DNA of 22,812 bases from an uncultured Rhodospirillaceae bacterium (lineage in GTDB: Bacteria; Pseudomonadota; Alphaproteobacteria; Rhodospirillales; Casp-alpha2), in the NCBI GenBank assembly GCA_913048145.1, contig CAJWVP010000006.1:1-22812 (forward strand), in the 5' to 3' direction. The notes beneath the pieces are model-generated. The model saw nothing but the letters and a program-made list of their open reading frames with translations, made no database searches and was not told the origin of the DNA. A program made the translations under genes and the position numbers. Positions 15,066 to 22,067 of this stretch are shown in pieces (the stretch's first letter is position 1; every line of letters begins with the position of its first letter).

Positions 15066-15902
15066 GTGGTTAAAAATCAAGACCAGAACGTCGAGGAAAC
15101 GAAGATGCCGCTACTCGATCATTTGATCGAATTGCGAAGCCGGCTGATGTGGAGCCTCGCGTCGATCATTGTTCTGTTCGTAGCGATTTTTCCCTTCGCC
15201 GAATATGTCTATCAATTCCTGGTCCAGCCTCTGGCCGAAATTTTCGAGGAGATGGGTGGGCAGCGCCGCCTGATCTTCACAGCCCTCCATGAGGCCTTCT
15301 TTACCTACATTAAGTTATCCCTGATTACGGCCTTGTTTATTGCCTTCCCGTTCATTTCCATGCAGTTCTGGATGTTTGTGGCACCTGGGCTGTACAAGCA
15401 CGAAAAGAAGGCCCTTGCGCCATTTCTGGTGGCGACGCCAATCCTGTTCTTCATGGGTGGGGCCATGGTCTACTACATCGTCATGCCCTGGGCCTATGAA
15501 TTCTTGCTGGCTTTCGAATTGGAAGGTGGACCAGGCACCCTGCCTATCGTATCCGAGCCCAAGGTCAACGAGTACCTGTCGCTCAGCATCAACCTGATCT
15601 TTGCCTTTGGCATCTGTTTTGAGCTGCCGGTCGTGTTGACGCTACTCGGCCGAATCGGTGTCATTTCGTCGAAGGGAATGAAGGAGAAACGCAAGTACGC
15701 CATCCTGATTTCCTTCGTCGTCGCCGCCGTGATCACGCCGCCGGACGTCATCTCTCAGGTCATGTTGGCGATGGTCCTGATCTTTCTCTATGAGATTTCC
15801 ATCTTCTCTGTCCGCTTGATCGAAAAAGACCGCGGCCACACGGAGGATGACTTCGGGGACGAGGATACGGAAGAGCAGGCCGACGCCACGTCAGGCGCCT
15901 GA
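15066..15902 (+). CDS. tatC: Twin-arginine translocase subunit TatC
   Basis: Six-TM core of the Tat translocase; recognises the RR signal peptide. 278 residues with a GTG start at 15066, six bases after an AGG; an internal ATG at 15105 (MPLLDHLIELRSRL) is possible but gives a shorter cytoplasmic N-terminus. Seen: LLDHLIELRSRLMWSL before TM1, FMSMQFW-like FPFISMQFWMFVAPGLYKHEKK (TM2-3 loop with the conserved Glu of the signal site), MPWAYEFLLAF, FGICFELPVVLTLLGRIGV, RKYAILISFVVAAVITPPDV and a charged acidic C-terminus. Gap to tatB is five bases. serS, which follows tatC in relatives I remember, is missing; the next genes are on the other strand. Confidence 0.97.
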   Translation: MVKNQDQNVEETKMPLLDHLIELRSRLMWSLASIIVLFVAIFPFAEYVYQFLVQPLAEIFEEMGGQRRLIFTALHEAFFTYIKLSLITALFIAFPFISMQFWMFVAPGLYKHEKKALAPFLVATPILFFMGGAMVYYIVMPWAYEFLLAFELEGGPGTLPIVSEPKVNEYLSLSINLIFAFGICFELPVVLTLLGRIGVISSKGMKEKRKYAILISFVVAAVITPPDVISQVMLAMVLIFLYEISIFSVRLIEKDRGHTEDDFGDEDTEEQADATSGA

Positions 15903-15925
15903 TCGGGGCCCGCCCGTATCAGGCG
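15891..15925. repeat. Overlapping palindromes at the tatC 3' end
   Basis: TCAGGCGCCTGA (15891-15902) is a perfect 12-base palindrome covering the tatC stop. Its right half also pairs with a further ATCAGGCG (15918-15925) to give an alternative 8-bp stem with a 14-base loop. No T-run follows. It lies between two converging transcripts and may act as an mRNA end structure. Confidence 0.4.
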
Positions 15926-15927
15926 GC

Positions 15928-16143
15928 TTAGATCCCTTGATCCACGATGGGTTTGTTTCCGCTTTTGGTAATGACTTCTGTTTCGTTTAGGCCTTGCGCT
16001 AAAGTTGGGAAATTTCCGCGCCCCAGACTGAATACTCCCTTTCCTACCAAGGCCCCGACCGCCATACGTAGCACGATGGAGGTGGGCAGCCCGGCCAGTA
16101 AATTGGAAGCGTTCCGATAAAGGATTTCCGCGTCCCGCCGCAC
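15928..16143 (-). CDS. Doubtful small ORF directly downstream of the MDR gene
   Basis: The frame of the MDR gene continues after its TAG (16195-16197) for 88 more sense codons, to TAA at 15928. The first usual start in it is a GTG at 16143 (71 residues, MRRDAEILYRNASNLLAGLP), with no visible SD. The translated stretch looks protein-like (helical NASNLLAGLPTSIVLRMAV, then GNFPTLAQGLNE) and I recognise no family. Alternatives are a non-coding tail, the decayed end of another gene, or readthrough of TAG. It otherwise fills the 292 bases between the tatC and MDR stops. Confidence 0.3.
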   Translation of the reverse strand: MRRDAEILYRNASNLLAGLPTSIVLRMAVGALVGKGVFSLGRGNFPTLAQGLNETEVITKSGNKPIVDQGI

Positions 16144-16194
16144 CTGTTCTACGATGGCTTTTGGGATATCGGGATCAATGGTGGCAATTTCGGC

Positions 16195-17187
16195 CTAAGG
16201 TTCGACGACGACCTTTCCGACGGATTCCCGGGATTCAACCGCCGCGTAGGCCGCTTCGAATTCCTCTAACGGAAACCGCATATCCGCGATGGGATTCAGG
16301 TGCCCGGCTTCGATCATGGCCCGAATATCAGCGTGGAGGGCGCGGTTTTCTTCAACATACGACCGACCATCGTCGCCGGGGCTCCATCCTACGTAAGTGC
16401 CATAATTGAGTCCGAGGATGGACATGTTCTTCACCAGCAGGAAGTTCACTGGTGGCTGGGGAATGGTTCCGGAAGCATAGCCGATGGTGATCAGGCGGCC
16501 TTCGCGGGCCGTCGCCCGCAAGGACTCCATAAAGATGTCGCCGCCGATGGGGTCAAAAACAATATCCGCCCCGTGGCCGCTGGTGGTGTCCCTAACCGCA
16601 TCGCGGAGCCCTTCATAAGGAATGGCGGCATCTGCCCCGTGCTTGGACACCAAAGTCCGCTTCTCTTCGGTGCTGGCTGTGGCAATGACATTCGCACCTT
16701 TGGCTTTGGCGATCTCAACGGCGGCTAATCCGACAGCGCCTGCTGAGCCATGCACCAAGACCCAATCGCCTTTGCGAATTCGGGCCTTCCAAATTAGTGC
16801 CGCATAAGACGTGGGGTAGGAGAGGGGCAGCAAGGTCGCTCGTGCAAAGTCGAGGCCGTCGGGTATGGGGTGCGTCAGGAAATCCTTAGCTATGGCTTCT
16901 TCCGCCCAACCACCCCAATCTACGCTGGCGAAAACCCGATCGCCAGGCTGAAAGGACGTGACCTCGGCGCCAACCTCAAGAACTTCGCCCGCGACTTCGG
17001 CACCGGGCGCAAAGGGACGTGGCGGTTTGCGTTGGTACTTTCCGGCGACGATAAGGCCTGTTGCGAAGCTAACACCGGACGCGCGTACGCGAATCCGCAC
17101 CTCATCGGCTGCCGTGGGCGGCGGGGCCACGTCCTCCAGCATTAAATCTTCGATCGAGCCGAATTTGTGGCAAATGACGGCACGCAT
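16195..17187 (-). CDS. Zinc-less MDR oxidoreductase (NADPH:quinone oxidoreductase type)
   Basis: Medium-chain dehydrogenase/reductase, 330 residues, probably using NADPH to reduce quinones or enones. Seen: GroES-like catalytic domain with PFAPGAEVAGEVLEVG (58-73) and PGDRVFA, the nucleotide-binding HGSAGAVGLAAVEIAKAKGA (146-165), a variation FDPIGGDIF in the second Rossmann half, and GRLITIGYASG. The Cys/His ligands of the catalytic and structural zinc sites are not present at the usual places, so it belongs to the quinone-oxidoreductase branch. Its ATG overlaps the wecC TAA as TAATG (one shared base), so it is translationally coupled to the nucleotide-sugar gene, which is not the usual partner. 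The substrate is unknown. Confidence 0.92.
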   Translation of the reverse strand: MRAVICHKFGSIEDLMLEDVAPPPTAADEVRIRVRASGVSFATGLIVAGKYQRKPPRPFAPGAEVAGEVLEVGAEVTSFQPGDRVFASVDWGGWAEEAIAKDFLTHPIPDGLDFARATLLPLSYPTSYAALIWKARIRKGDWVLVHGSAGAVGLAAVEIAKAKGANVIATASTEEKRTLVSKHGADAAIPYEGLRDAVRDTTSGHGADIVFDPIGGDIFMESLRATAREGRLITIGYASGTIPQPPVNFLLVKNMSILGLNYGTYVGWSPGDDGRSYVEENRALHADIRAMIEAGHLNPIADMRFPLEEFEAAYAAVESRESVGKVVVEP

Positions 17188-18470
17188 TAGGTCTTTCTCC
17201 AGGCGCCCCGTGTGTCGATGACCTTTTGATCACCGCGGGGAACCGGTGGGTGATTGCGAAAACCAGAATGATCAGTCAGCAAGACGATCACGTCGGCATC
17301 ATCGTAGGCGCGTTGGAGGTCCGCAAGCCGGACGTTTTTCATTTCCATAAGCTCGCTGGGGAGGGATTGAATATGAGGCTCAACGACCAGGACCGTTCCG
17401 TCGATCTGCCAGGCGATCGTTCGGGTAATGTCGACGGCAGGACTTTCCCGGAGATCATCGATGTCCGCCTTGTAAGCGAGACCCAGGCAGGCGATGGTCG
17501 GATTATCGATGTCGTTGGCCATGGCCTTTACCGCTTCGACGATGCGGCCCGGTTTGCCGTCGTTGACGCCCCGCGCCGCTTGAATGAGAGGGGTAGAATC
17601 CGGAGCTGAATCGACAATGAACCACGGATCTACGGCGATACAATGCCCGCCGACGCCGGGACCGGGCTGCAGGATGTTCACGCGCGGATGGTGATTAGCC
17701 AATTCGATGGCTTCCCACGTATCGACGCCCAATTCCGCGCTGACGATGGACAGTTCGTTGGCGAAGGCGATGTTGACATCTCGGTAGGCGTTCTCCGCCA
17801 ACTTGACCAGCTCGGCAGTGCGCGCCGTTGTCATCAGGCAGCGCCCATTAACGGCCAGGTTATAGAACGCGGCTGCCTGCTCCGCACAGCGCTGGGTTAG
17901 GCCGCCGACGACCCGATCGTTACTGGTCAACTCCAACAGGACCCGTCCCGGAAGAACGCGTTCCGGACTATGCGCAACGCAGATATTGGATTGTTCACCG
18001 TGATCGTGCGGTAGTTTGAGGTCTGGGCGATGGGATGCCAGCCATTGGGATACGCGATCCGTCGTTCCTACTGGTGAGGTGGATTCCAAGATCACCATAT
18101 TCCCCGGCGCCAGGACTGGCGCTATGGTTTTGACGGCCGATTCCAAATAGGAGAGATCAGGCTTGTTGCCGTCCGTGAACGGTGTCGGCACAGCCAGAAT
18201 GAAAACATCGGCGGTCTCAGCCTCGGTCGTGGCGCGCAGTTTGCCGCGTGCCACAGCGCCGTTAACCAAAATATCCAGGTCAGGTTCTACGATGTGCACC
18301 TGTCCATCGTTGATCAACGCCACGGTATCGGCGTTCACGTCAAATCCAACAACGTCCAATCCGCGGCTGGCAAAAACCGCGGCCGTCGGGAGGCCCACAT
18401 AACCTAGGCCAACCACACAGAGCTTGCGGAACTCACTTTGGGCGCCGCTAGGCGTCGAGTTCGTGGACAC
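17187..18470 (-). CDS. wecC: UDP-N-acetyl-D-mannosamine dehydrogenase
   Basis: Oxidises UDP-ManNAc twice with NAD+ to UDP-ManNAcA, a precursor of acidic surface polysaccharides. 427 residues, full length for the UDP-sugar 6-dehydrogenase family. Seen: Rossmann motif GLGYVGLPTA (21-30), VPTPF, ESTSPVGTT, AHSPERVLPGR, KLAENAYRDVNIAFANEL (central domain) and catalytic Cys 277 in GPGVGGHCIAVDPWFIV, which is the WecC-type signature. C-terminal domain: LGLAYKADIDDLRESPAVDI. Its ATG lies 23 bases inside the end of wecB, and its stop is shared with the next start (TAATG), so all three genes are likely translated together. The downstream glycosyltransferases of such pathways are not in the window. Confidence 0.96.
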   Translation of the reverse strand: MSTNSTPSGAQSEFRKLCVVGLGYVGLPTAAVFASRGLDVVGFDVNADTVALINDGQVHIVEPDLDILVNGAVARGKLRATTEAETADVFILAVPTPFTDGNKPDLSYLESAVKTIAPVLAPGNMVILESTSPVGTTDRVSQWLASHRPDLKLPHDHGEQSNICVAHSPERVLPGRVLLELTSNDRVVGGLTQRCAEQAAAFYNLAVNGRCLMTTARTAELVKLAENAYRDVNIAFANELSIVSAELGVDTWEAIELANHHPRVNILQPGPGVGGHCIAVDPWFIVDSAPDSTPLIQAARGVNDGKPGRIVEAVKAMANDIDNPTIACLGLAYKADIDDLRESPAVDITRTIAWQIDGTVLVVEPHIQSLPSELMEMKNVRLADLQRAYDDADVIVLLTDHSGFRNHPPVPRGDQKVIDTRGAWRKT

Positions 18471-19596
18471 GTCGAATCTCCCTGACTATTCGCTCGCTGG
18501 CCTTGCCGTCACCATAGGGATTATGAGCGCGTGACATGGTGTTGTAGACCGCTTCGTCATCAAGCAGCAATGCCGTTTCGCTAACAATGGCATCTGTGTC
18601 CGTGCCCACTAATTTCACGGTGCCGGCGTTGACGGCTTCCGGTCTTTCGGTGACGTCGCGCATCACCAATACAGGTTTGCCGAGCGCGGGCGCTTCTTCC
18701 TGGATGCCGCCAGAATCAGTGATGACCAGATGGCATCGTTCCATCAAGTAGACAAAAGGCAGGTAATCCTGAGGTGCCATCAGGTGAACATTGGGACAGT
18801 CGGACAGGATCGCGTTGACCGGCGATTGAACGTTTGGATTGAGGTGCACCGGGTAGGCGATCTCGACGTCGCCGCGTTTGGCCAATGTCCGAAGCGCATG
18901 ACAAATGCGTTGGAAACCATCTCCAAAGTTTTCTCGTCGGTGGCCCGTCACCAGAATTAAGCGCCGGTCATTGGGGATATCCTGGAAACATGACGCCACG
19001 GCGTTGCGGCGGTCGGTATTGGTGTTGAGGTCACCCACGACCTGGAGCAAGGCATCAATTACAGTGTTGCCGGTGATGGCGATTCGGGAGCTGTCAACGC
19101 CTTCACGCCCAAGGTTCTCGGCTGCGCCATCAGTCGGCGCGAAGTATACGTCTGCGATGCAGTCGGTAAGCTTTCGGTTCATTTCTTCGGGAAACGGTGC
19201 GTAAGGATCACCGGTCCGCAATCCCGCTTCCACGTGGCCCACGGGGATCTGCCGGTAGTAGGCGGCCAAGGTTGCCGCGAATGTTGTCGTGGTGTCACCA
19301 TGTACCAGAAGACGATCTGGTTTTTCTTGATCAAGTACGTTCCCCATGCCAGCAAGGACGGCCTGGGTAATATGAGATAGGTCCTGTCCCGGCCGCATGA
19401 TATCGAGATCATGATTGGACTGGATACCAAAGAGGTTAAGAACTTGGTCCAGCATTTCGCGATGTTGGGCAGTGACGCAAACGCGGGAGTCAATTTGTGT
19501 GTCTGCCGCCAGCGCACGCACCAGTGGGGCCATTTTGATGGCCTCCGGCCGTGTTCCAAACACGCTGAGCACGCGCATGGCGAGAGTCCGTTTCAT
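18448..19596 (-). CDS. wecB: UDP-N-acetylglucosamine 2-epimerase (non-hydrolysing)
   Basis: Converts UDP-GlcNAc to UDP-ManNAc, feeding WecC. 382 residues, GT-B fold. Seen: VLSVFGTRPEAIKMAPLV (9-26), CVTAQHREMLDQVL (40-53), HGDTTTT (99-105), GHVEAGLRTGDPYAPFPEE (120-138), GHRREN (218-223) and DSGGIQEEAP (294-303); all key motifs of the non-hydrolysing epimerase are intact. The start is taken as ATG 19596; an ATG six codons later (19578, MRVLSVFG) matches the usual N-terminus equally well and has a weak GGA upstream. First gene of the wecB-wecC-MDR unit, divergent from the PDZ gene with 135 bases between starts. Confidence 0.96.
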   Translation of the reverse strand: MKRTLAMRVLSVFGTRPEAIKMAPLVRALAADTQIDSRVCVTAQHREMLDQVLNLFGIQSNHDLDIMRPGQDLSHITQAVLAGMGNVLDQEKPDRLLVHGDTTTTFAATLAAYYRQIPVGHVEAGLRTGDPYAPFPEEMNRKLTDCIADVYFAPTDGAAENLGREGVDSSRIAITGNTVIDALLQVVGDLNTNTDRRNAVASCFQDIPNDRRLILVTGHRRENFGDGFQRICHALRTLAKRGDVEIAYPVHLNPNVQSPVNAILSDCPNVHLMAPQDYLPFVYLMERCHLVITDSGGIQEEAPALGKPVLVMRDVTERPEAVNAGTVKLVGTDTDAIVSETALLLDDEAVYNTMSRAHNPYGDGKASERIVREIRRVHELDA

Positions 19597-19672
19597 TTCG
19601 ATTGCGTAGGGTAGAACGATGGATATCCCGGTGCTTCCCTAATGGCAAGGCCTGCGGCGTGTTCAGGACAGG

Positions 19673-19701
19673 TTGTATCAATGAGTCCAGGCGGTTACAC
19701 T
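19673..19701 (+). promoter_or_regulatory. Possible promoter for the PDZ gene
   Basis: TTGTAT (19673-19678) and TACACT (19696-19701) are 17 bases apart, moderate matches to the consensus hexamers, 31 bases before the PDZ gene start. Confidence 0.4.
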
Positions 19702-19703
19702 GC

Positions 19704-19718
19704 TTTACACCATGTAAA
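19704..19718. promoter_or_regulatory. Perfect palindrome TTTACA-CCA-TGTAAA before the PDZ gene
   Basis: Six-base arms are perfectly inverted around a three-base centre, two bases after the possible -10 and 13 bases before the start codon, so it covers the expected transcription start. The placement suits an operator. The arms differ from those of the erpA palindrome, so this would be a different regulator. Confidence 0.45.
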
Positions 19719-19731
19719 ATGGGAAGCGTTC

Positions 19732-20445
19732 ATGGGGTTTGGGCTCGAGCGTACGTGCCGGTGGCTGCTTGTGATATGTGTTGCCGTCGATATCGCTATT
19801 CCTTGGACGAATGCCAGTGCGGCAGAATTCGGTTTTTCTGGCATGCATGTGCAGGGTGTTAATGACACCATCGCGAAGGCGCTTAGTTTGCCGAAGGCGG
19901 AAGGCGTCTTGGTGATGGACGTGGCTTTAGGGGGCGCGGCCGACATTGCCAAGATAAAGCGTGGCGATCGGATTACGCATTTCAATGGGACGAAGATCGA
20001 TACTTTTAAACGGTTGGTGAGCGTGGTGACCAAGACCCGCCCCGGTCAGAAGGTCGACGTGAAAGTTCAACGGAAGCGGCGCACACTCGATTTAAAAATG
20101 AAACTCGGATCAAAGCCCGCCTCCTGGAAAGTGACGCAGGGCGCGGTGATAAACTTCACGGCGGTTGGTTTGACCCTCGCTTCGATCACGCCGAAGATTC
20201 GTGAACGGTTCAATCTCCGCTGGGGATCCGTCGGTGTTCTAGTGACCTTAATTGATTCGACGTTTGCAGATCGTATGCTTCTGCGCCGCGGTGACGTTAT
20301 TGTGCAGATCAATCAATCGGATGTGTGGCGTCCAGATCAAATCAAACGCCATTACGACGCGGCAAAGGAAGCTGGGCGGGCCCATTTGCTCATGCTCATC
20401 GAGCGAACCAATGGCTTTCGCTATATGATGTTGCCGGTCAAGTAG
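19732..20445 (+). CDS. Exported double-PDZ protein without a protease domain
   Basis: 237 residues from the ATG at 19732, which has GGGAA seven bases upstream; the frame is open back to 19642 but that part is not signal-like. The N-terminus is a signal peptide (RTCRWLLVICVAVDIAIPW, then ASAAEF, cleavage near Ala 30-31), so the protein is periplasmic. The mature part looks like two PDZ-like domains: 35-125 (GVLVMDVALGGAADIAKIKRGDRI, with a GDRI-type binding turn) and 142-236 (SVGVLVTLIDSTFADRMLLRRGDVIVQIN). There is no trypsin-like catalytic domain, unlike DegP/DegQ. It could be a substrate adaptor or binding protein in the envelope; that is inference. It converges with the DsbA-like gene (14-base gap) and diverges from wecB. 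Confidence 0.85.
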   Translation: MGFGLERTCRWLLVICVAVDIAIPWTNASAAEFGFSGMHVQGVNDTIAKALSLPKAEGVLVMDVALGGAADIAKIKRGDRITHFNGTKIDTFKRLVSVVTKTRPGQKVDVKVQRKRRTLDLKMKLGSKPASWKVTQGAVINFTAVGLTLASITPKIRERFNLRWGSVGVLVTLIDSTFADRMLLRRGDVIVQINQSDVWRPDQIKRHYDAAKEAGRAHLLMLIERTNGFRYMMLPVK

Positions 20446-20459
20446 AGGCCGAATAATCC

Positions 20460-21254
20460 TCAGTCGCCCGATTCGACGATCATCCGGTTCATCGTCGCCG
20501 AGTCAATGGCGCCGGGAACCAACTTTCCGCCGATCACGAACGCCGGGGTTCCATTAATGTTCAGCGCTTGAGCCAGCTGGTAGTTTTTCTCAAGAATCCG
20601 GTCGATTTCTGGATCGGCCATATCCTTTCTGAGTTGTTTGGCGTCGATCCCCAATTGGGTGGCGACACTCAGAATTTTCGCTTCGGGAATACCTCCACGG
20701 AGATTTATCACGGCTGCATGGAAGGCACCATACTTCGCTTTTTGGGTTCGCCATACGGCCAAGGAAGCACGCGACGCCGTCACTGATTCCGGACCGAGGA
20801 TCGGAAATTCTTTAATCACGAAACGGACGCTGGGATTGTCATTGAGGACTTTCATGACCGTCGGGAAGACCCGCTTACAATAGCCACAGCGATAATCGAA
20901 GAACTCGACCATCGTGATGGCGCCGGTTGGATTGCCCATGACTGGGTCATCCGGATCGGCTTCCAGGTCCTGCTTGCGCTCTTTTAGTGCGGCAGCCGCT
21001 TGCGCCCCTTCCTCCGCCTTTTGGCGCGCCTGCATACGCTGAATCGACTTTAGGATAACTTCGGGACGGTCGAAAATGTATTGCTCAATCATCTTGTTGA
21101 GCTCGGTCTTCTGAGCGTCAGTAAATCCGCCTTCAGCGGTGTGAGCCGAGTTGGTGAAAGATTGAGACGTAACTACAATAACGAATGCCGCCACCAATGC
21201 GGCGGTACGTCCAAATGCTGGCATCAGAGAAAAAACGCTCACGTTCAAGTTCAT
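20460..21254 (-). CDS. DsbA-family thiol:disulfide oxidoreductase, exported
   Basis: 264 residues. The N-terminus has a hydrophobic segment RTAALVAAFVIVVTSQSF (16-33) ahead of SAHTAEGG, a signal peptide with a long n-region or a membrane anchor; ATG 21224 (MPAFGRTAAL) is an alternative start. Then an amphipathic helical region (45-100, KMIEQYIFDRPEVILKSIQR) as seen in DsbA-like proteins with an N-terminal oligomerisation arm, and the thioredoxin fold: FFDYRCGYCKRVFP with CGYC at 123-126, VRFVIKEFPILGPES, and the cis-Pro loop INGTPAFVIGG (Thr 236-Pro 237). It should make or shuffle disulfides in the periplasm. In relatives I remember, such genes follow the M48/TPR protease gene directly; here a lipoprotein gene intervenes. 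Confidence 0.93.
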   Translation of the reverse strand: MNLNVSVFSLMPAFGRTAALVAAFVIVVTSQSFTNSAHTAEGGFTDAQKTELNKMIEQYIFDRPEVILKSIQRMQARQKAEEGAQAAAALKERKQDLEADPDDPVMGNPTGAITMVEFFDYRCGYCKRVFPTVMKVLNDNPSVRFVIKEFPILGPESVTASRASLAVWRTQKAKYGAFHAAVINLRGGIPEAKILSVATQLGIDAKQLRKDMADPEIDRILEKNYQLAQALNINGTPAFVIGGKLVPGAIDSATMNRMIVESGD

Positions 21255-21350
21255 CTCTATCTGAATTCCGATCGTCTCATCATCGTGGAGAATATCGTTT
21301 TTCGCAAGTTCACGGTGCGCGCCGTAATTTTAAATGGGTATTAGAGTTCC

Positions 21351-22067
21351 TCAGCGGGTGAGGTGTAATCCTCGTATATGGGCCGCGATTTGACCATTGC
21401 CCGGATTGACGACGATACCTGCGAAAACCAACCGGGTATTCTGCATATTGAGATTGGGCCACGCTTTCGCATGGAGGGTCGAAAGATCTACTATTTCACG
21501 CCACCAGCGGTTCAGGTTCTCCCGGCCGCCACGTGCAATGTAGCGCGCCACGGGTGGGCCCTTGCGGCCGCGTATTGGGACCTCCAGCAATCCCCGTTGA
21601 AGCGCGGATGGTGCCCATTCAATGGTCAGCGAACGGGAAAACTTGGGAATGTTTGGCCCCCAAATCGATCCTAACGACCAGTTTTTGCTCTGAGTTTCGT
21701 CATCCAAGAACCCGATAAGAATTTGTAGAGGTGAATTCGAAGTCGTTCCCTCAATAATTCGCCAATTCCAAGCCAAATAGGGCGTTGCCAGGAGTTGTGC
21801 ATTAATGGGTCGAAGGGCTGCAAACGGTTTCGGTCCGCTTTTGATCGCCAAATGGAGAAAAATGCCATCGTCCTGAATAGTAGGTAAGGCGTGTCGTACG
21901 CTGCCAATGATAATCCATTCGTTTTCAAAGCGTGCCAATGAGAGGTCTTGGCGCGGCGTTAAGATCGACAATGTTCCGTCAAGTTCGACGTTGGGGACAT
22001 TGATGCCACAAGACGCAAGGGAGATGGCAATAGCGGCCCCAAATATTGGATGTCTGCGTTTTGGCAT
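21351..22067 (-). CDS. Predicted lipoprotein, DUF3047-like
   Basis: 238 residues. The N-terminus MPKRRHPIFGAAIAISLASC is a type II signal peptide with the lipobox Cys at 20, so the mature protein should be lipid-anchored in the envelope. The body is beta-rich. The segment ATPYLAWNWRIIEG followed by PLQILIGFLDDE resembles the DUF3047 core (P.L.W.W then a stretch of strand), which I recognise only weakly. The C-terminal half (IEWAPSALQRGLLEVPIR, RENLNRWWREIVDL) is typical of nothing I can name. Its ATG shares a base with the stop of the upstream protease gene (TAATG), so the two are translationally coupled. Codon use appears slightly more AT-rich than its neighbours. Function unknown. Confidence 0.8.
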   Translation of the reverse strand: MPKRRHPIFGAAIAISLASCGINVPNVELDGTLSILTPRQDLSLARFENEWIIIGSVRHALPTIQDDGIFLHLAIKSGPKPFAALRPINAQLLATPYLAWNWRIIEGTTSNSPLQILIGFLDDETQSKNWSLGSIWGPNIPKFSRSLTIEWAPSALQRGLLEVPIRGRKGPPVARYIARGGRENLNRWWREIVDLSTLHAKAWPNLNMQNTRLVFAGIVVNPGNGQIAAHIRGLHLTR

